A program made the translations under genes and the position numbers. Positions 1 to 8,800 of a stretch of 64,000 bases of DNA are shown piece by piece (position 1 is the stretch's first letter; each line of letters opens with the position of its first letter). The notes under the pieces were generated by a model, which saw only the letters and a list, made by a program, of their open reading frames with translations, ran no database searches and was not told the origin of the DNA. The stretch comes from Halovenus sp037080055 (GTDB lineage: Archaea; Halobacteriota; Halobacteria; Halobacteriales; Haloarculaceae): positions 223,835-287,834 of the forward strand of contig NZ_JBAOJI010000004.1 in NCBI RefSeq assembly GCF_037080055.1, given 5' to 3'.

Positions 1-352
1 CAGTGTGGTAGGAAACCCAGGCGATAGCGTCGTGTGGGATGCTATACGTCTGATCGTCACCGTCCTGTCCCACCAGACAGATCATCCGTCGCCCCGTGAT
101 CATGATCACTGTGCCCCGGTCCGAGTCGGGCGAAACTGTGTTCCCTTTGGTTCCCAGTCCGATACCCTTCTTGTTGTTTGTCAGAATATACGCCGGACTC
201 TCGCTTTCGTCGAGATAGTCGATGGGCGGATCAACAGCGAGTCGTCCGTTCTCGAACTGGCGCTCGTCGTCCGCGAGGATATCTGTCGTTACCGAGTCGT
301 CGGGGACCATCTGTGCGATGAGATTGGCACGGGTGAGTGTCGAATCAGTCAT
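1..352 (-). CDS. PH-domain-like protein, partial (C-terminus cut by window edge)
   Basis: The reverse strand is open from an ATG at 352 to the window edge, giving 117 codons with no stop. The protein starts MTDSTLTRAN and has typical haloarchaeal composition and codon use. Its middle (YILTNNKKGIGLG, then TVIMITGRRMICLVGQDG and SIPHDAIAWVSYH) has the short alternating beta-strand pattern of small bacterial/archaeal PH-like (bPH) domains. That is a fold-level guess from pattern. The forward-strand frame over the same bases is a mirror of this gene. The function is unknown, and the C-terminal part, possibly a SHOCT or membrane segment, is outside the window. Confidence 0.7.
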   Translation of the reverse strand, partial: MTDSTLTRANLIAQMVPDDSVTTDILADDERQFENGRLAVDPPIDYLDESESPAYILTNNKKGIGLGTKGNTVSPDSDRGTVIMITGRRMICLVGQDGDDQTYSIPHDAIAWVSYHT

Positions 353-663
353 GGCAGGTGGTTCCGCATCTCCGAAGGCGCGTTCTCGCCCCCGGGAAGT
401 ACGTCTCCAGCGCGGAGTCTGTGCGGTACATTCATGAAGTCTATCCTTATATCATTAGAGGAGTTTGAGTAAATATAACAAATTCTGAGAGGAAAGAGTA
501 ACCAGATGTGTAGATATTTAGCAATATTCGCAGTATCTGTGATATTCTGAAGAGCGCAGCGTCGGAGATCACAGCAGTAGCAGCAACGCGAAATCAGGTC
601 GGAGTCTTCGTGCGGTCAGAACCGGACCACGAAATACTAGGGCCGGGCGTGTGTACACCCAGT
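353..663. other. Intergenic region between divergent genes (311 bp)
   Basis: No convincing gene lies here. It should hold the divergent promoters of the PH-like gene (leftward) and the UspA gene (rightward). The stretch around 445-535 is strikingly AT-rich for this genome. An aaatact element near 630-637 sits about 27 bases before the UspA start and could be its TATA box. Confidence 0.6.
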
Positions 664-1083
664 ATGTACGAACGGATTCTCGTCGCAGTCGACGGAAGCG
701 AGCATGCGCGCACCGCAGTCACGCACGCGATCGATCTCGCGGAGCGATACGACGCGACGCTGCACGCGCTGTACGTCATCGAGACGCGGACCGCCTACGA
801 CAACGCGATCATCGATCCCGACGAGCGGCGGGAAGTGCTCCGGGAAGATGGGGAGAGCGAACTGGCCGACGTACGAGAGCGGGCCGCTGCGGCGGGCATC
901 GAGGTCCAGACGGCAATCGAGGAGGGGGCACCACCCGAAGAAATTCTCGCCTATCTCGACGAGCACGAAATCGACGCGGTCTGTATGGGCGAACGTGGAC
1001 AGTCCGATTTCAAGACCGTCTTACTCGGCAGCGCAACCGAGACGGTAATCCACGAGACGGATATTCCGGTCATCGTCGTCTGA
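664..1083 (+). CDS. Universal stress protein (UspA family)
   Basis: 139 residues, the usual length of a single-domain Usp. It begins MYERILVAVDGSEHA, the typical strand-loop start with the Asp that contacts adenine. It ends with the ATP-binding signature G-x2-G-x9-G-S in GERGQSDFKTVLLGS, followed by the final strand IPVIVV. The start at 664 is chosen because the family begins here; an upstream GTG would only add an 18-residue unconserved tail. It is cytoplasmic, binds a nucleotide, and has no assigned enzymatic role. It probably forms dimers. Confidence 0.93.
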   Translation: MYERILVAVDGSEHARTAVTHAIDLAERYDATLHALYVIETRTAYDNAIIDPDERREVLREDGESELADVRERAAAAGIEVQTAIEEGAPPEEILAYLDEHEIDAVCMGERGQSDFKTVLLGSATETVIHETDIPVIVV

Positions 1084-1142
1084 GCCTCGGTGCATCGGGA
1101 ACAAACGAAACCATTCTTGGGTACTGGGCCGTACGCCTGTGT

Positions 1143-3071
1143 ATGCCAGAAGCACGCGACCCGCCGCCGACAGACGAAGGCTGGTATGCACTGCACGATT
1201 ACCGGACAATTGACTGGGACGCGTGGCGTGACGCGACAGACCGCGAACGCAAGCGCGCACTCGCGGAGGTAACCGAGCACCTCGACAGCCGTCTCGCCGT
1301 CGCAGACGCCGATGCGGGAGACTCTGCGCTGTACTCCATCCTCGGGCACAAGGCCGACATTCTCATCTTGCATCTTCGGCCGAGTAGCGCCCACATCGGC
1401 GCGCTCGAACGGCAGTTCGAGCAGACGGAGTTCGCCCGCTTCACCGAACGCGAGACATCCTTCGTCTCCGTAACGGAGGCCTCGGGCTACTCCGAGAATG
1501 CCCGTGATTACTTCGAGGGTGAACTCGACGAAGACTCGGGGCTGTACAACTACATCCAGACCCGGCTCAAGCCGACGATTCCCGACGCAACCCACGTCTG
1601 TTTCTACCCGATGGACAAACGCCGCCAGCCCGACCAGAACTGGTACGATATGGATTTCGAGGAGCGGGCCGAGCACATGGAGGCCCACGGCGATATCGGC
1701 CGTGACTACGGCGGCAAGATCATCCAGATGATCACCGGCGCAATCGCGCTCGACGACTGGGAGTGGGGTGTGACCCTGTGGGGCGACGACCTCGTCGATA
1801 TGAAAGATCTGCTCTACGAGATGCGATTCGATCCCTCCACCTCGCAGTTCGCGGAGTTTGGCTCGTTCTACATCGGCCGCCGGATCGCCCCGAGTGATCT
1901 GCCCGCGCTGATGGCCGGAGAAGTCGTGCCTGCCGACGGCGATGTCGAGACGGACCTCGACGCCGCGGGACCGATCCATCCGGGTGAGGCGACCAGTCAC
2001 GGCGCGGACGAGCAGACACACGGTGACAACGAGAGTCACGCGGAACACGCTCACGACGACGAAGACGAACACAGCGACGACGGCGGCCGAGGCGGCCCGC
2101 CGATGGGTGGCGACGGCGAGAGCATCACCAAAGAAGCCGACGACCTGGCGGGTCGACTCGGCAAACTCGGCATCCGTGAGGGCGAGGGCTACGAAGCCGG
2201 CGATTTCGGCCTCGTACTCTACTCGGACGCGGACGCGCAGGAACTCGCCGACGAAGTCGACGGACTGCGCGAGAACTTCGATCACTACGACACGCACGGA
2301 CAGACGGTCGTCCGTGCCCAGAGCGGTCGCTCCGCCATCGTCAGCATCTGGGAGAACGAACGAGCGGCCGACACCGCTGAAGGCTTCCTGACCGATCTGC
2401 CCGGCGTCGACGACGGCTACCGCGGATCGCTCGGCGACGGTGAGGCCGCCGACGAACACGAAGAACACGGCTCCGCGGGCGGCGATGCCGGCGAAATCCG
2501 CGAGGAACTCGCCGATCTGGACGTCTACGCCGGCCAGCCCCACGGCGAGGATATCTACGCGCTCGTGCTGTACTCCGAGGCCGACCTCGACGAACTGACC
2601 GCGGAAGTCGCCGACCTAAGCGACGGCTTCGACCGCTACGACACCCACGAGGGAACCGACGTGTACGACGATCCGGACAGCGACAACGCGGCCGTGGTTA
2701 GCCGCTGGGAGACCGCAGACGCTGCGAACACCGCAAGCGAGTATCTGAGCGATCTGCCGGACATCGTCGGCTGGGCCGACGAGGGCGACGGCTTCGAGAC
2801 GATGGGGATGTTCTACACGGTCAAGCCCGACTACCAGGAAGAATTTGTCGAGAAATTCGCCGACGTAGGAGAGTTGCTCGGCGAGATGGAGGGCCATCGC
2901 TCGACGGCACTGCTGACGAACGTCGACGACGAGAACGATATGTTCATCGCCAGCCGGTGGGACTCCAAAGAGAACGCGATGGAGTTTTTCCGGTCGGACG
3001 CCTTCACCGACACCGTCGACTGGGGCCGCGAAGTGCTCGACGACAAGCCCCGGCACGTGTTCCTGGCGTAA
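1143..3071 (+). CDS. Chlorite dismutase-family (coproheme decarboxylase-like) protein fused to repeats and an ABM domain
   Basis: 642 residues. Residues about 1-255 are a chlorite dismutase/HemQ domain. Tyr155 (in CFYPMDK) and His182 (in EAHGDIGRDYGGK) match, with the same 27-residue spacing, the radical Tyr and proximal haem His of coproheme decarboxylases, and the DDWEWGVTLWGDD block is also conserved. Residues about 279-325 are a linker rich in His, Asp and Glu. Two related modules follow (about 334-425 and 450-535, each with a LVLYS strand). A C-terminal antibiotic-biosynthesis-monooxygenase (ABM) domain starts near 551 (MGMFYTVKPDY). Haloarchaeal PitA is a similar Cld-ABM fusion; the two extra modules and the His-rich linker make this one long. 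The role is probably haem binding or synthesis. The ATG at 1143 starts the conserved region; the open frame upstream of it overlaps UspA and is spurious. Confidence 0.9.
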   Translation: MPEARDPPPTDEGWYALHDYRTIDWDAWRDATDRERKRALAEVTEHLDSRLAVADADAGDSALYSILGHKADILILHLRPSSAHIGALERQFEQTEFARFTERETSFVSVTEASGYSENARDYFEGELDEDSGLYNYIQTRLKPTIPDATHVCFYPMDKRRQPDQNWYDMDFEERAEHMEAHGDIGRDYGGKIIQMITGAIALDDWEWGVTLWGDDLVDMKDLLYEMRFDPSTSQFAEFGSFYIGRRIAPSDLPALMAGEVVPADGDVETDLDAAGPIHPGEATSHGADEQTHGDNESHAEHAHDDEDEHSDDGGRGGPPMGGDGESITKEADDLAGRLGKLGIREGEGYEAGDFGLVLYSDADAQELADEVDGLRENFDHYDTHGQTVVRAQSGRSAIVSIWENERAADTAEGFLTDLPGVDDGYRGSLGDGEAADEHEEHGSAGGDAGEIREELADLDVYAGQPHGEDIYALVLYSEADLDELTAEVADLSDGFDRYDTHEGTDVYDDPDSDNAAVVSRWETADAANTASEYLSDLPDIVGWADEGDGFETMGMFYTVKPDYQEEFVEKFADVGELLGEMEGHRSTALLTNVDDENDMFIASRWDSKENAMEFFRSDAFTDTVDWGREVLDDKPRHVFLA

Positions 3072-3109
3072 CAGAAACCATATATGTCATTTTCTTGCTC
3101 GTATGATGC

Positions 3110-4183
3110 ATGAACGAACAGCGACGGCGATCAGTGCTGAAGACCGCCGCAGCATCGGTCGCGCTCGCGCTCGCCGGCTGCTCTGAGGACTCGGGAGATG
3201 GGGACGGGTCGTCGACGGACGACGAACCAGCGGGCGACTCGGACGACCAGCCCGAAGATTCGGAACCCGACAGTGAGGACGATGACGAATCGGTGACAGA
3301 AGATGACGAAACGGAGTCGATCACCGTCGTCGATCAGCCATACACGAGATGGATCCCGGAGCCAGCCACGACAACGGACGGCTCTGTCGATAGGCTCGCC
3401 TTCGTCTACCTCGACGGCGCACAGTTGCGATCAATCGAAGATAGCCTCTCGGAGTCCGCCACAGAGAGTGTCCCCCGCGAGGACGCGCTGCCGCTGATAC
3501 AGGAGGGGTCCGTCGACGAGTACATCCGGCTTCAGACGCCAATCCGAGAGCCGGATTTCGAGTTTTTCGACCAGACCGTGATCTGTACTGGAACCTTCGA
3601 CCCCGAGGCGATTATTAGCGAATACCGGAACTACAGGGACACGGAGTGGGACGGCGAGAGCGAGTACGGCGAGTTCACGATCCTGACGAAGGGACGGACA
3701 GACGACCGACCCGGACTGAGCGTCGGGGTGAGCGAGTCGACCGTCCTCTACGTCCCACAGACGAGCGAAAACGAGGGGACAGAAGTCATCGAACAGTTCG
3801 CCGACGCCGGGGCCGGAGAGACCGAGCGAGTCCACGAGACCGACGACCAGATCGCGCGACTGTTCAGCAAGGTCGACGGGAGTTCGTTCGTGAGTTTCAC
3901 CTACGGAACGAAGTTCGTCAATAGTGGCTCCTCCGGCAGCGAACCACCAGAGGGGTTGCTCGGCGCAATCGGCGGCACAACTGTCGGAGAGTCGGAGACC
4001 GAACGCAAGACGATTTTCCCGTTCATCGACGAATCGAGCGCGGTGGCAGCACGCGACAGCGACGACTTCCCGCCGCCGGCACGGAACGACGCAGGCGAGG
4101 TGTCCGCATCCCTCGACGGAAACTTCTACGTCGTGACACAGACACTCCCGACCACGGAGTTCGAGAGCTTCAGCGGAGTCTGA
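3110..4183 (+). CDS. Tat-exported lipoprotein, unknown function
   Basis: 357 residues. The N-terminus MNEQRRRSVLKTAAASVALA has a twin-arginine start, a hydrophobic stretch and a lipobox (LAGC). A low-complexity Asp/Ser/Glu spacer follows to about residue 65, as in many haloarchaeal membrane-anchored extracellular proteins. The remainder is a globular acidic domain with no motif I recognise. It starts 38 bases after the haem protein stop, behind an AT-rich stretch (catatatgtc, 3079-3088), so it may have its own promoter. Export by Tat and lipid anchoring are inferred from the signal only. Confidence 0.85.
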   Translation: MNEQRRRSVLKTAAASVALALAGCSEDSGDGDGSSTDDEPAGDSDDQPEDSEPDSEDDDESVTEDDETESITVVDQPYTRWIPEPATTTDGSVDRLAFVYLDGAQLRSIEDSLSESATESVPREDALPLIQEGSVDEYIRLQTPIREPDFEFFDQTVICTGTFDPEAIISEYRNYRDTEWDGESEYGEFTILTKGRTDDRPGLSVGVSESTVLYVPQTSENEGTEVIEQFADAGAGETERVHETDDQIARLFSKVDGSSFVSFTYGTKFVNSGSSGSEPPEGLLGAIGGTTVGESETERKTIFPFIDESSAVAARDSDDFPPPARNDAGEVSASLDGNFYVVTQTLPTTEFESFSGV

Positions 4184-4313
4184 GCCGAACCCCGCCGTTC
4201 TTCGCTATCAAGCCGACCACGCAGAGTCGTCACTGTTCGTAAACGTTCGGCCGCGTTCGCTCGGAGCCACGATTCCGTCCGGCAGTTTCACTTTCAGTCC
4301 GCTGTTAACGGGG

Positions 4314-4321
4314 CTTTATGT
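4314..4321 (+). promoter_or_regulatory. TATA box of radA
   Basis: The motif ctttatgt is centred about 27 bases upstream of the ATG at 4345. This is the spacing expected when transcription begins at the start codon (leaderless). It argues against the upstream in-frame start at 4318, which lies inside the motif. Confidence 0.6.
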
Positions 4322-4344
4322 ACAAGGGGGCACAACCGACGCGT

Positions 4345-5391
4345 ATGGCAACACAGGAAGACCTCGAAGAGCTGCCGGGCGTCGGTCCGGCGACAGCGGA
4401 GAAACTCAAAGAGAACGGCTTCGACGGCTACCAGGGAATCGCGGTCGCGAGCCCGGGCGAACTCTCGAACACGGCGGATATCGGCGAATCTAGCGCGGCG
4501 GATATCATTCAGGCGGCCCGAGAGGCCGCAGACATCGGCGGCTTCGAGAGCGGCGCGACGGTACTGGAGCGACGAGAGCAGATCGGCAAACTCACCTGGG
4601 GTGTCGACGAGGTAGACGAACTGCTCGGCGGCGGCGTCGAGACGCAGTCGATCACGGAAGTCTACGGCGAGTTCGGCTCCGGGAAGTCCCAAGTCACCCA
4701 CCAGCTGTCGGTCAACGTCCAGCTTCCGACCGAACACGGCGGCCTCGAAGGAAGTGCCATCTTCATGGACAGCGAGGACACCTTCCGGCCCGAGCGAATC
4801 GACGACATGGTCCGTGGCCTCGACGACGAGGTCATCGAGGACACGATGGTCCTGCACGGCGTCGCCGAGGAAGGCGAGGCCGATGCCGAAGACGAACAAC
4901 TGCTGACTGAACTCATCGAGGCGATTCTCGACAAGATTCACGTCGCGAAGGCGTTCAACTCCAATCATCAGATCCTGCTGGCCGAGAAGGCCCAGGAGAT
5001 TGCGGGCGAGAGCCAGGACGACGAGTTCCCCGTCCGACTGCTCTGTGTGGACTCACTGACCGCCCACTTCCGCGCGGAGTACGTCGGTCGTGGCGAACTC
5101 GCCGAGCGCCAGCAGAAACTGAACAAACACCTCCACGACCTGATGCGTGTCGGCGACCTGAACAATACCGCTGTCCTCGTCACGAACCAGGTCGCTTCCA
5201 ACCCCGATTCCTTCTTCGGCGACCCGACCCAGCCCATCGGCGGAAACATCCTCGGTCACACCTCCACCTTCCGGATCTACCTGCGCAAATCCAAGAACAA
5301 CAAGCGGATCGTTCGCCTGGTCGACGCGCCGAACCTCGCCGACGGTGAGGGAGTGATGCGCGTCTCCGGAGACGGTCTCGTCGAGGAGTAA
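4345..5391 (+). CDS. radA: DNA repair and recombination protein RadA
   Basis: 348 residues, normal RadA length and without an intein. This is the archaeal RecA/Rad51 recombinase that forms filaments on single-stranded DNA and carries out ATP-dependent strand exchange. The N-terminal helix-hairpin-helix domain starts LEELPGVGPATAEKL (residues about 5-19). The Walker A motif GEFGSGKSQ is at about 107-115, and the Walker B strand LLCVDSLT is near 235. The L2 region and C-terminal FRIYLRKSKNNKR are also conserved. The start MATQEDLEELPG is chosen because it fits both the family and the TATA spacing. The gene is monocistronic and convergent with the CPBP protease gene. Confidence 0.97.
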   Translation: MATQEDLEELPGVGPATAEKLKENGFDGYQGIAVASPGELSNTADIGESSAADIIQAAREAADIGGFESGATVLERREQIGKLTWGVDEVDELLGGGVETQSITEVYGEFGSGKSQVTHQLSVNVQLPTEHGGLEGSAIFMDSEDTFRPERIDDMVRGLDDEVIEDTMVLHGVAEEGEADAEDEQLLTELIEAILDKIHVAKAFNSNHQILLAEKAQEIAGESQDDEFPVRLLCVDSLTAHFRAEYVGRGELAERQQKLNKHLHDLMRVGDLNNTAVLVTNQVASNPDSFFGDPTQPIGGNILGHTSTFRIYLRKSKNNKRIVRLVDAPNLADGEGVMRVSGDGLVEE

Positions 5392-5512
5392 CCCGGAAGA
5401 ACAACCGGTTTTCTGATACGTGTCTGACGGGGCAGAGTGAAAGTATAACTCGTGCAAACGAACCACACGATGTGACCGGGTTTCGATCCGAAATAAGGGG
5501 GTCAGAAATTCG

Positions 5513-6490
5513 TTACGAACGCGTCCACAGATCGGGTTCGGAGACCTGTTCACTGATAGAAAGGCTGCCGGTGTGTCGGATCCAGATTGCGAGGAGGCCA
5601 GCACCGACGAGGAGCGCGCCGAGCGCGAACAGGCCGGCCTCCGGGCCAAATTCGCCGCCGGTCAGTACGGAGCGGGTCCCGGGGTCGACGGCGAGGACGG
5701 CGACGCTGCTGGTCAGTCCGCTGACCGGCAGGCCGAAAATCGGGCCGAGGACGAAGTTCCAGCCCGTGTGGATCCCGATGGGGAGCGCGAGCGAGTCGGT
5801 GAAGACGTACGCGCCGCCGAGCAGAAGGCCAAAGAGTGTGATGTTGAGCGTACTGACGACGCTCGCACTCGGGTTGCTGGCGTGAGCGAGGCCGAACAGT
5901 GCCGCACTGACCCCGACCGCGAGCAGCACAGCACGGCGGCTATCCAGTGCGATCCGGGCTCCTTCGGCGACGTTGACGAGCAGGTAGCCGCGGAAGACGA
6001 GTTCTTCCAGCACGCCGATTGCGAGAAAGTAGCCGGCGGCGACGAGCAGACCGACAGGGACCGAGAGATTGGAAAACAGCGCGCCATCACGAGTGAGGAA
6101 GGTCCCGGAAATCTCGCCGACGGTAAGCAGAATCGCCGTCGCGACGAGGGCGACCATCGCCGCTCCGACCGCGAGTCCGACACCGAACTCACGTCGCCAC
6201 TCCCGGTCGAGACTGACGCCAAGATCACTGAATCGGCGGCGGTCAACGATCCAGCTCATCCCGAGAACAGCGACGACGAGTGCAATCAGCGAGGCCAATT
6301 CAGCGAGTGCTGCCGACAGCGGGCCGAGCGTCCCGACACCGAGCCCGACGATGACGGCAACGACGCCCAGCAACAGGGCAAACAGCAAGACGAGTACGAA
6401 CGAGATGGCAAACCGAAGCGGGGCGCGGGGCCGTCGCTCCTCAGAATTCCAGAAGACCTGCGAGAGTCCCCGGCGAAGGTTCTCGTCCAT
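5513..6490 (-). CDS. CPBP family intramembrane metalloprotease
   Basis: 325 residues and about eight predicted membrane segments. The three motifs of the CPBP (Abi/Rce1-like) family are present in order: EE-x3-R in LEELVFRGYLL, FGLAHASN, and HTGWNFVLG. Their Glu and His residues form the active site in characterised relatives such as Rce1. The substrate is unknown; proposed roles for the family include processing of prenylated or small proteins. The ATG at 6490 (MDENLRRG) is preferred over an in-frame GTG at 6514. Confidence 0.9.
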   Translation of the reverse strand: MDENLRRGLSQVFWNSEERRPRAPLRFAISFVLVLLFALLLGVVAVIVGLGVGTLGPLSAALAELASLIALVVAVLGMSWIVDRRRFSDLGVSLDREWRREFGVGLAVGAAMVALVATAILLTVGEISGTFLTRDGALFSNLSVPVGLLVAAGYFLAIGVLEELVFRGYLLVNVAEGARIALDSRRAVLLAVGVSAALFGLAHASNPSASVVSTLNITLFGLLLGGAYVFTDSLALPIGIHTGWNFVLGPIFGLPVSGLTSSVAVLAVDPGTRSVLTGGEFGPEAGLFALGALLVGAGLLAIWIRHTGSLSISEQVSEPDLWTRS

Positions 6491-6559
6491 ACCGGCCCTG
6501 GCGGGCCCACTCACTTAATCCTGGCAGTACTTATCCCTCCGTCCTACCAACTATTACGT

Positions 6560-6751
6560 ATGTCCGACAGCCTCCTCGACAAACTCAAAGGACTCTTGCA
6601 GGGCGCGTTTCTCTCTCACGTCCCGGATCACCCCTCCCACGGCGGGAATACCGGCGATTCGGAGTGGGATCCTAACCAGAACGACGCGGACGACGAGAGA
6701 GACGGAGAAGAGCAGGAGGAAACCGACGGCGATCAGTTCGATTCGAGATAA
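6560..6751 (+). CDS. Small acidic hypothetical protein
   Basis: 63 residues. It has a short amphipathic N-terminus (MSDSLLDKLKGLLQGAF) followed by a highly acidic disordered tail. A TATA-like acttatcc at 6528-6535 lies about 28 bases upstream of the ATG, supporting a leaderless transcript. The end overlaps the 3' end of thrC by 19 bases in convergent orientation. The larger in-frame opening upstream is antisense to the CPBP gene and is not real. The function is unknown. Confidence 0.65.
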   Translation: MSDSLLDKLKGLLQGAFLSHVPDHPSHGGNTGDSEWDPNQNDADDERDGEEQEETDGDQFDSR

Positions 6752-7992
6752 TCGAGGACTTCTGCGGTCGTTCCGCCGACGGGTTCGGGGTCGGCACCCG
6801 CTTCGGCGGCGGCCTCGGGATCTTTGAGCAGATGGCCCGTCGTGAGACAGACGACTTGCTCATCGTCGCGGACGACACCCTCCGAACGGAGTTTTCGCAA
6901 GCCGGCAATCGACGCCGCGGAGGCCGGTTCGACGCCGACACCCTCGCCCGCGAGGTCACGCTGTGCCTCGGTGATCTTCTCGTCGGAGACTGCGGTGGCA
7001 GTGCCACCCGTCGCGCGGATTCCTGGGAGCGCCTTTGGTGCGTTGACCGGGTTGCCGATGCGGATGGCCGTCGCACGAGTCTCGACGTCGTCCCAGCGTT
7101 CGTGTTCCTCCCAGCCGTGTTCGATGGCTTCGGCCATCGGCGCTGCCCCGGCGGCCTGGACGCCCGTTAGTTTGGGCACGTCTTCCTCCTCGATTGCGCC
7201 GCTTTTGACGAGTTCGCGGAAACACTTGTACAGCGCGGCGGTGTTGCCCGCGTTCCCGACCGGCAGGACGATCCGATCGGGGTAATCACCCTCTTCCTCG
7301 TGGAACTGCTCCATGATCTCCAGCCCGATGGTCTTCTGGCCCTCCAGTCGGAAGGGGTTCAGCGAGTTGAGCAGGTAGACCTCGCCGCGCTGGGCCATAT
7401 CCTGCACGATATCCAGACAGGTGTCGAAGTTGCCGTCGACTTCGAGGATGCGCGCGCCGTGGAGGCTTGCCTGTGCGACCTTGCCGGCGGCGACTTTCCC
7501 CGCCGGGAGCAGCACGAGCGTCTCCATCCGACCGCGCGCGCCGTAGGCGGCCAGTGCAGCGCTGGTGTTACCGGTCGAGGCACAGGCCAGTCGCTCGACG
7601 CCGACTTTCTGTGCGACGCGAGTTCCGACGGTCATCCCCCGATCCTTGAAACTACCCGTCGGGTTCATCCCCTCGTGTTTGACTCGGAGGCGGTCGACGC
7701 CGATTTCGTCTTCCAGCCCCGGCACGTCGTGGAGTTGGGTGCCGCCTTCGGGCAGACTGACGCCGTTGTCGACCGGCAGTGCGGCCCCATACCGCCAGAC
7801 GCCGCGTTCGCCCTCGAAGTCATTCCACGTCGGGAGGTCGGAGTACCGAACTTCGAGTAAGCCGTCACAGTCGTCGCAGGTGTACCGAACGTCCGCAAAC
7901 GGCGCAAACGTCTCCGAACACTCGATACAACTCAGCCAGACGCCATCCGACGCGCAGGAGGGTTCGTCTGCGGTCAGTTCGAGGTTAGCCAT
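6733..7992 (-). CDS. thrC: Threonine synthase
   Basis: 419 residues. PLP-dependent enzyme that converts O-phosphohomoserine to threonine, the last step of threonine synthesis. An N-terminal zinc-ribbon-like segment carries CxxC pairs (CIEC near 22-25, CDDC near 39-42). The PLP-binding Lys116 is in GSFKDRG, and the substrate/cofactor stretch ASTGNTSAALAAY follows. The glycine-rich phosphate-binding loop VGNAGN is further on. The start at 7992 (MANLELTADEP) is chosen over an upstream extension that lacks family similarity. Confidence 0.95.
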   Translation of the reverse strand: MANLELTADEPSCASDGVWLSCIECSETFAPFADVRYTCDDCDGLLEVRYSDLPTWNDFEGERGVWRYGAALPVDNGVSLPEGGTQLHDVPGLEDEIGVDRLRVKHEGMNPTGSFKDRGMTVGTRVAQKVGVERLACASTGNTSAALAAYGARGRMETLVLLPAGKVAAGKVAQASLHGARILEVDGNFDTCLDIVQDMAQRGEVYLLNSLNPFRLEGQKTIGLEIMEQFHEEEGDYPDRIVLPVGNAGNTAALYKCFRELVKSGAIEEEDVPKLTGVQAAGAAPMAEAIEHGWEEHERWDDVETRATAIRIGNPVNAPKALPGIRATGGTATAVSDEKITEAQRDLAGEGVGVEPASAASIAGLRKLRSEGVVRDDEQVVCLTTGHLLKDPEAAAEAGADPEPVGGTTAEVLDYLESN

Positions 7993-8047
7993 TATACAGG
8001 TCTTGTCCCCGGAACCCAAAAGTCAGGCGGTTAGATACTGGGGCGGC

Positions 8048-8434
8048 TTATGCTTCGTCGCCGAACTCGTCGATGCGGTCGTGGACGTAGTCGGCCCATG
8101 CATCAAGCGTCTCGTGCATGAGTTCGCGGGCCTCCGGCAGCGGGGTCGGGGAGTACTGGTAGACGTGGCCGCCGCCGTCGAGCAGGCGTCGTTCGCGGGC
8201 AGCGAGGCCTTTCTCTCGCAGCGTCGACAGCGAGCGATTGACGTTGCTGCGGTCCCGGTCGAGTTCGGCGGCCAGTTCCTCGACGGTGCTGCCCGGATGC
8301 TCCAGGAGTGTCTCGTAAGTCTTGGCCTCGTGGCGCTGGACGTTGAACACGCAGGCGAGCACTTCGCGGAGGTCCGGCTCTTCGTCGAGCATCAATTCCC
8401 GGAACTTCGCCGGAGACGGGTCGGCATCAACCAT
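8048..8434 (-). CDS. Winged-helix transcriptional regulator
   Basis: 128 residues. A central winged helix-turn-helix (TYETLLEHPGSTVEELAAEL, then RDRSNVNRSLSTLREKGL) resembles ArsR/TrmB-type domains. The wing (RRLLDGGGHVYQYSP) and a C-terminal helix follow. The ATG at 8434 (MVDADPSP) is the first start within the compositionally normal region. It is probably an autonomous DNA-binding regulator; the target genes and ligand cannot be read from the sequence. It lies downstream of the 78-residue gene on the same strand, 46 bases away. Confidence 0.85.
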   Translation of the reverse strand: MVDADPSPAKFRELMLDEEPDLREVLACVFNVQRHEAKTYETLLEHPGSTVEELAAELDRDRSNVNRSLSTLREKGLAARERRLLDGGGHVYQYSPTPLPEARELMHETLDAWADYVHDRIDEFGDEA

Positions 8435-8480
8435 ACCAGCCGTTGCACCTCCGGGCGAATAAAATCTCAGTTTCTGCGGT

Positions 8481-8717
8481 TCACTGCTCGGCGTAGCCCT
8501 GTTGGCGCAGGCAGGTCTGCATCTCGCTGGCGGAGTCGTGTTTGTGCAGGCGAGCGGGGGTATCACAGTAGTAGATATCACCGTTGTATCGGAGGGTAAC
8601 CTCGTGTTCGGAGCCCAGAAACTCCGTGCGAACGACGACGCGCCGACCGTCTTCGATCGCGGTCATGATCTCTTCGACGGTCAGTTCGCCGGCCTCGACG
8701 ACGAGCGGGTCGCTCAT
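8481..8717 (-). CDS. Conserved small haloarchaeal-type protein
   Basis: 78 residues: MSDPLVVEAGELTVEEIMTA at the start, a beta-rich middle (VVVRTEFLGSEHEVTLRYNG), and a C-terminus containing two Cys (YYCDTP and MQTCLRQQ). It is soluble and acidic. No function is recognised. It may be co-transcribed with the downstream winged-helix regulator. Confidence 0.8.
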   Translation of the reverse strand: MSDPLVVEAGELTVEEIMTAIEDGRRVVVRTEFLGSEHEVTLRYNGDIYYCDTPARLHKHDSASEMQTCLRQQGYAEQ

Positions 8718-8800
8718 ATCGGCTCATTCGAGGAGGCTCCATTTCAGTGACCCGTTTTGAATACAGAGGAGTCAAATCACTGCCGCCCTACGCTGTGAAT

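Noticed and set aside
951..2543. 530-codon antisense frame over the haem protein
   Set aside because: The sense strand encodes a multi-domain protein with conserved haem residues. The antisense product is an Ala/Val-rich shadow.
4345..5391. Intein in radA
   Set aside because: The reading frame has normal RadA length (348 residues) and intact Walker motifs, with no insertion.
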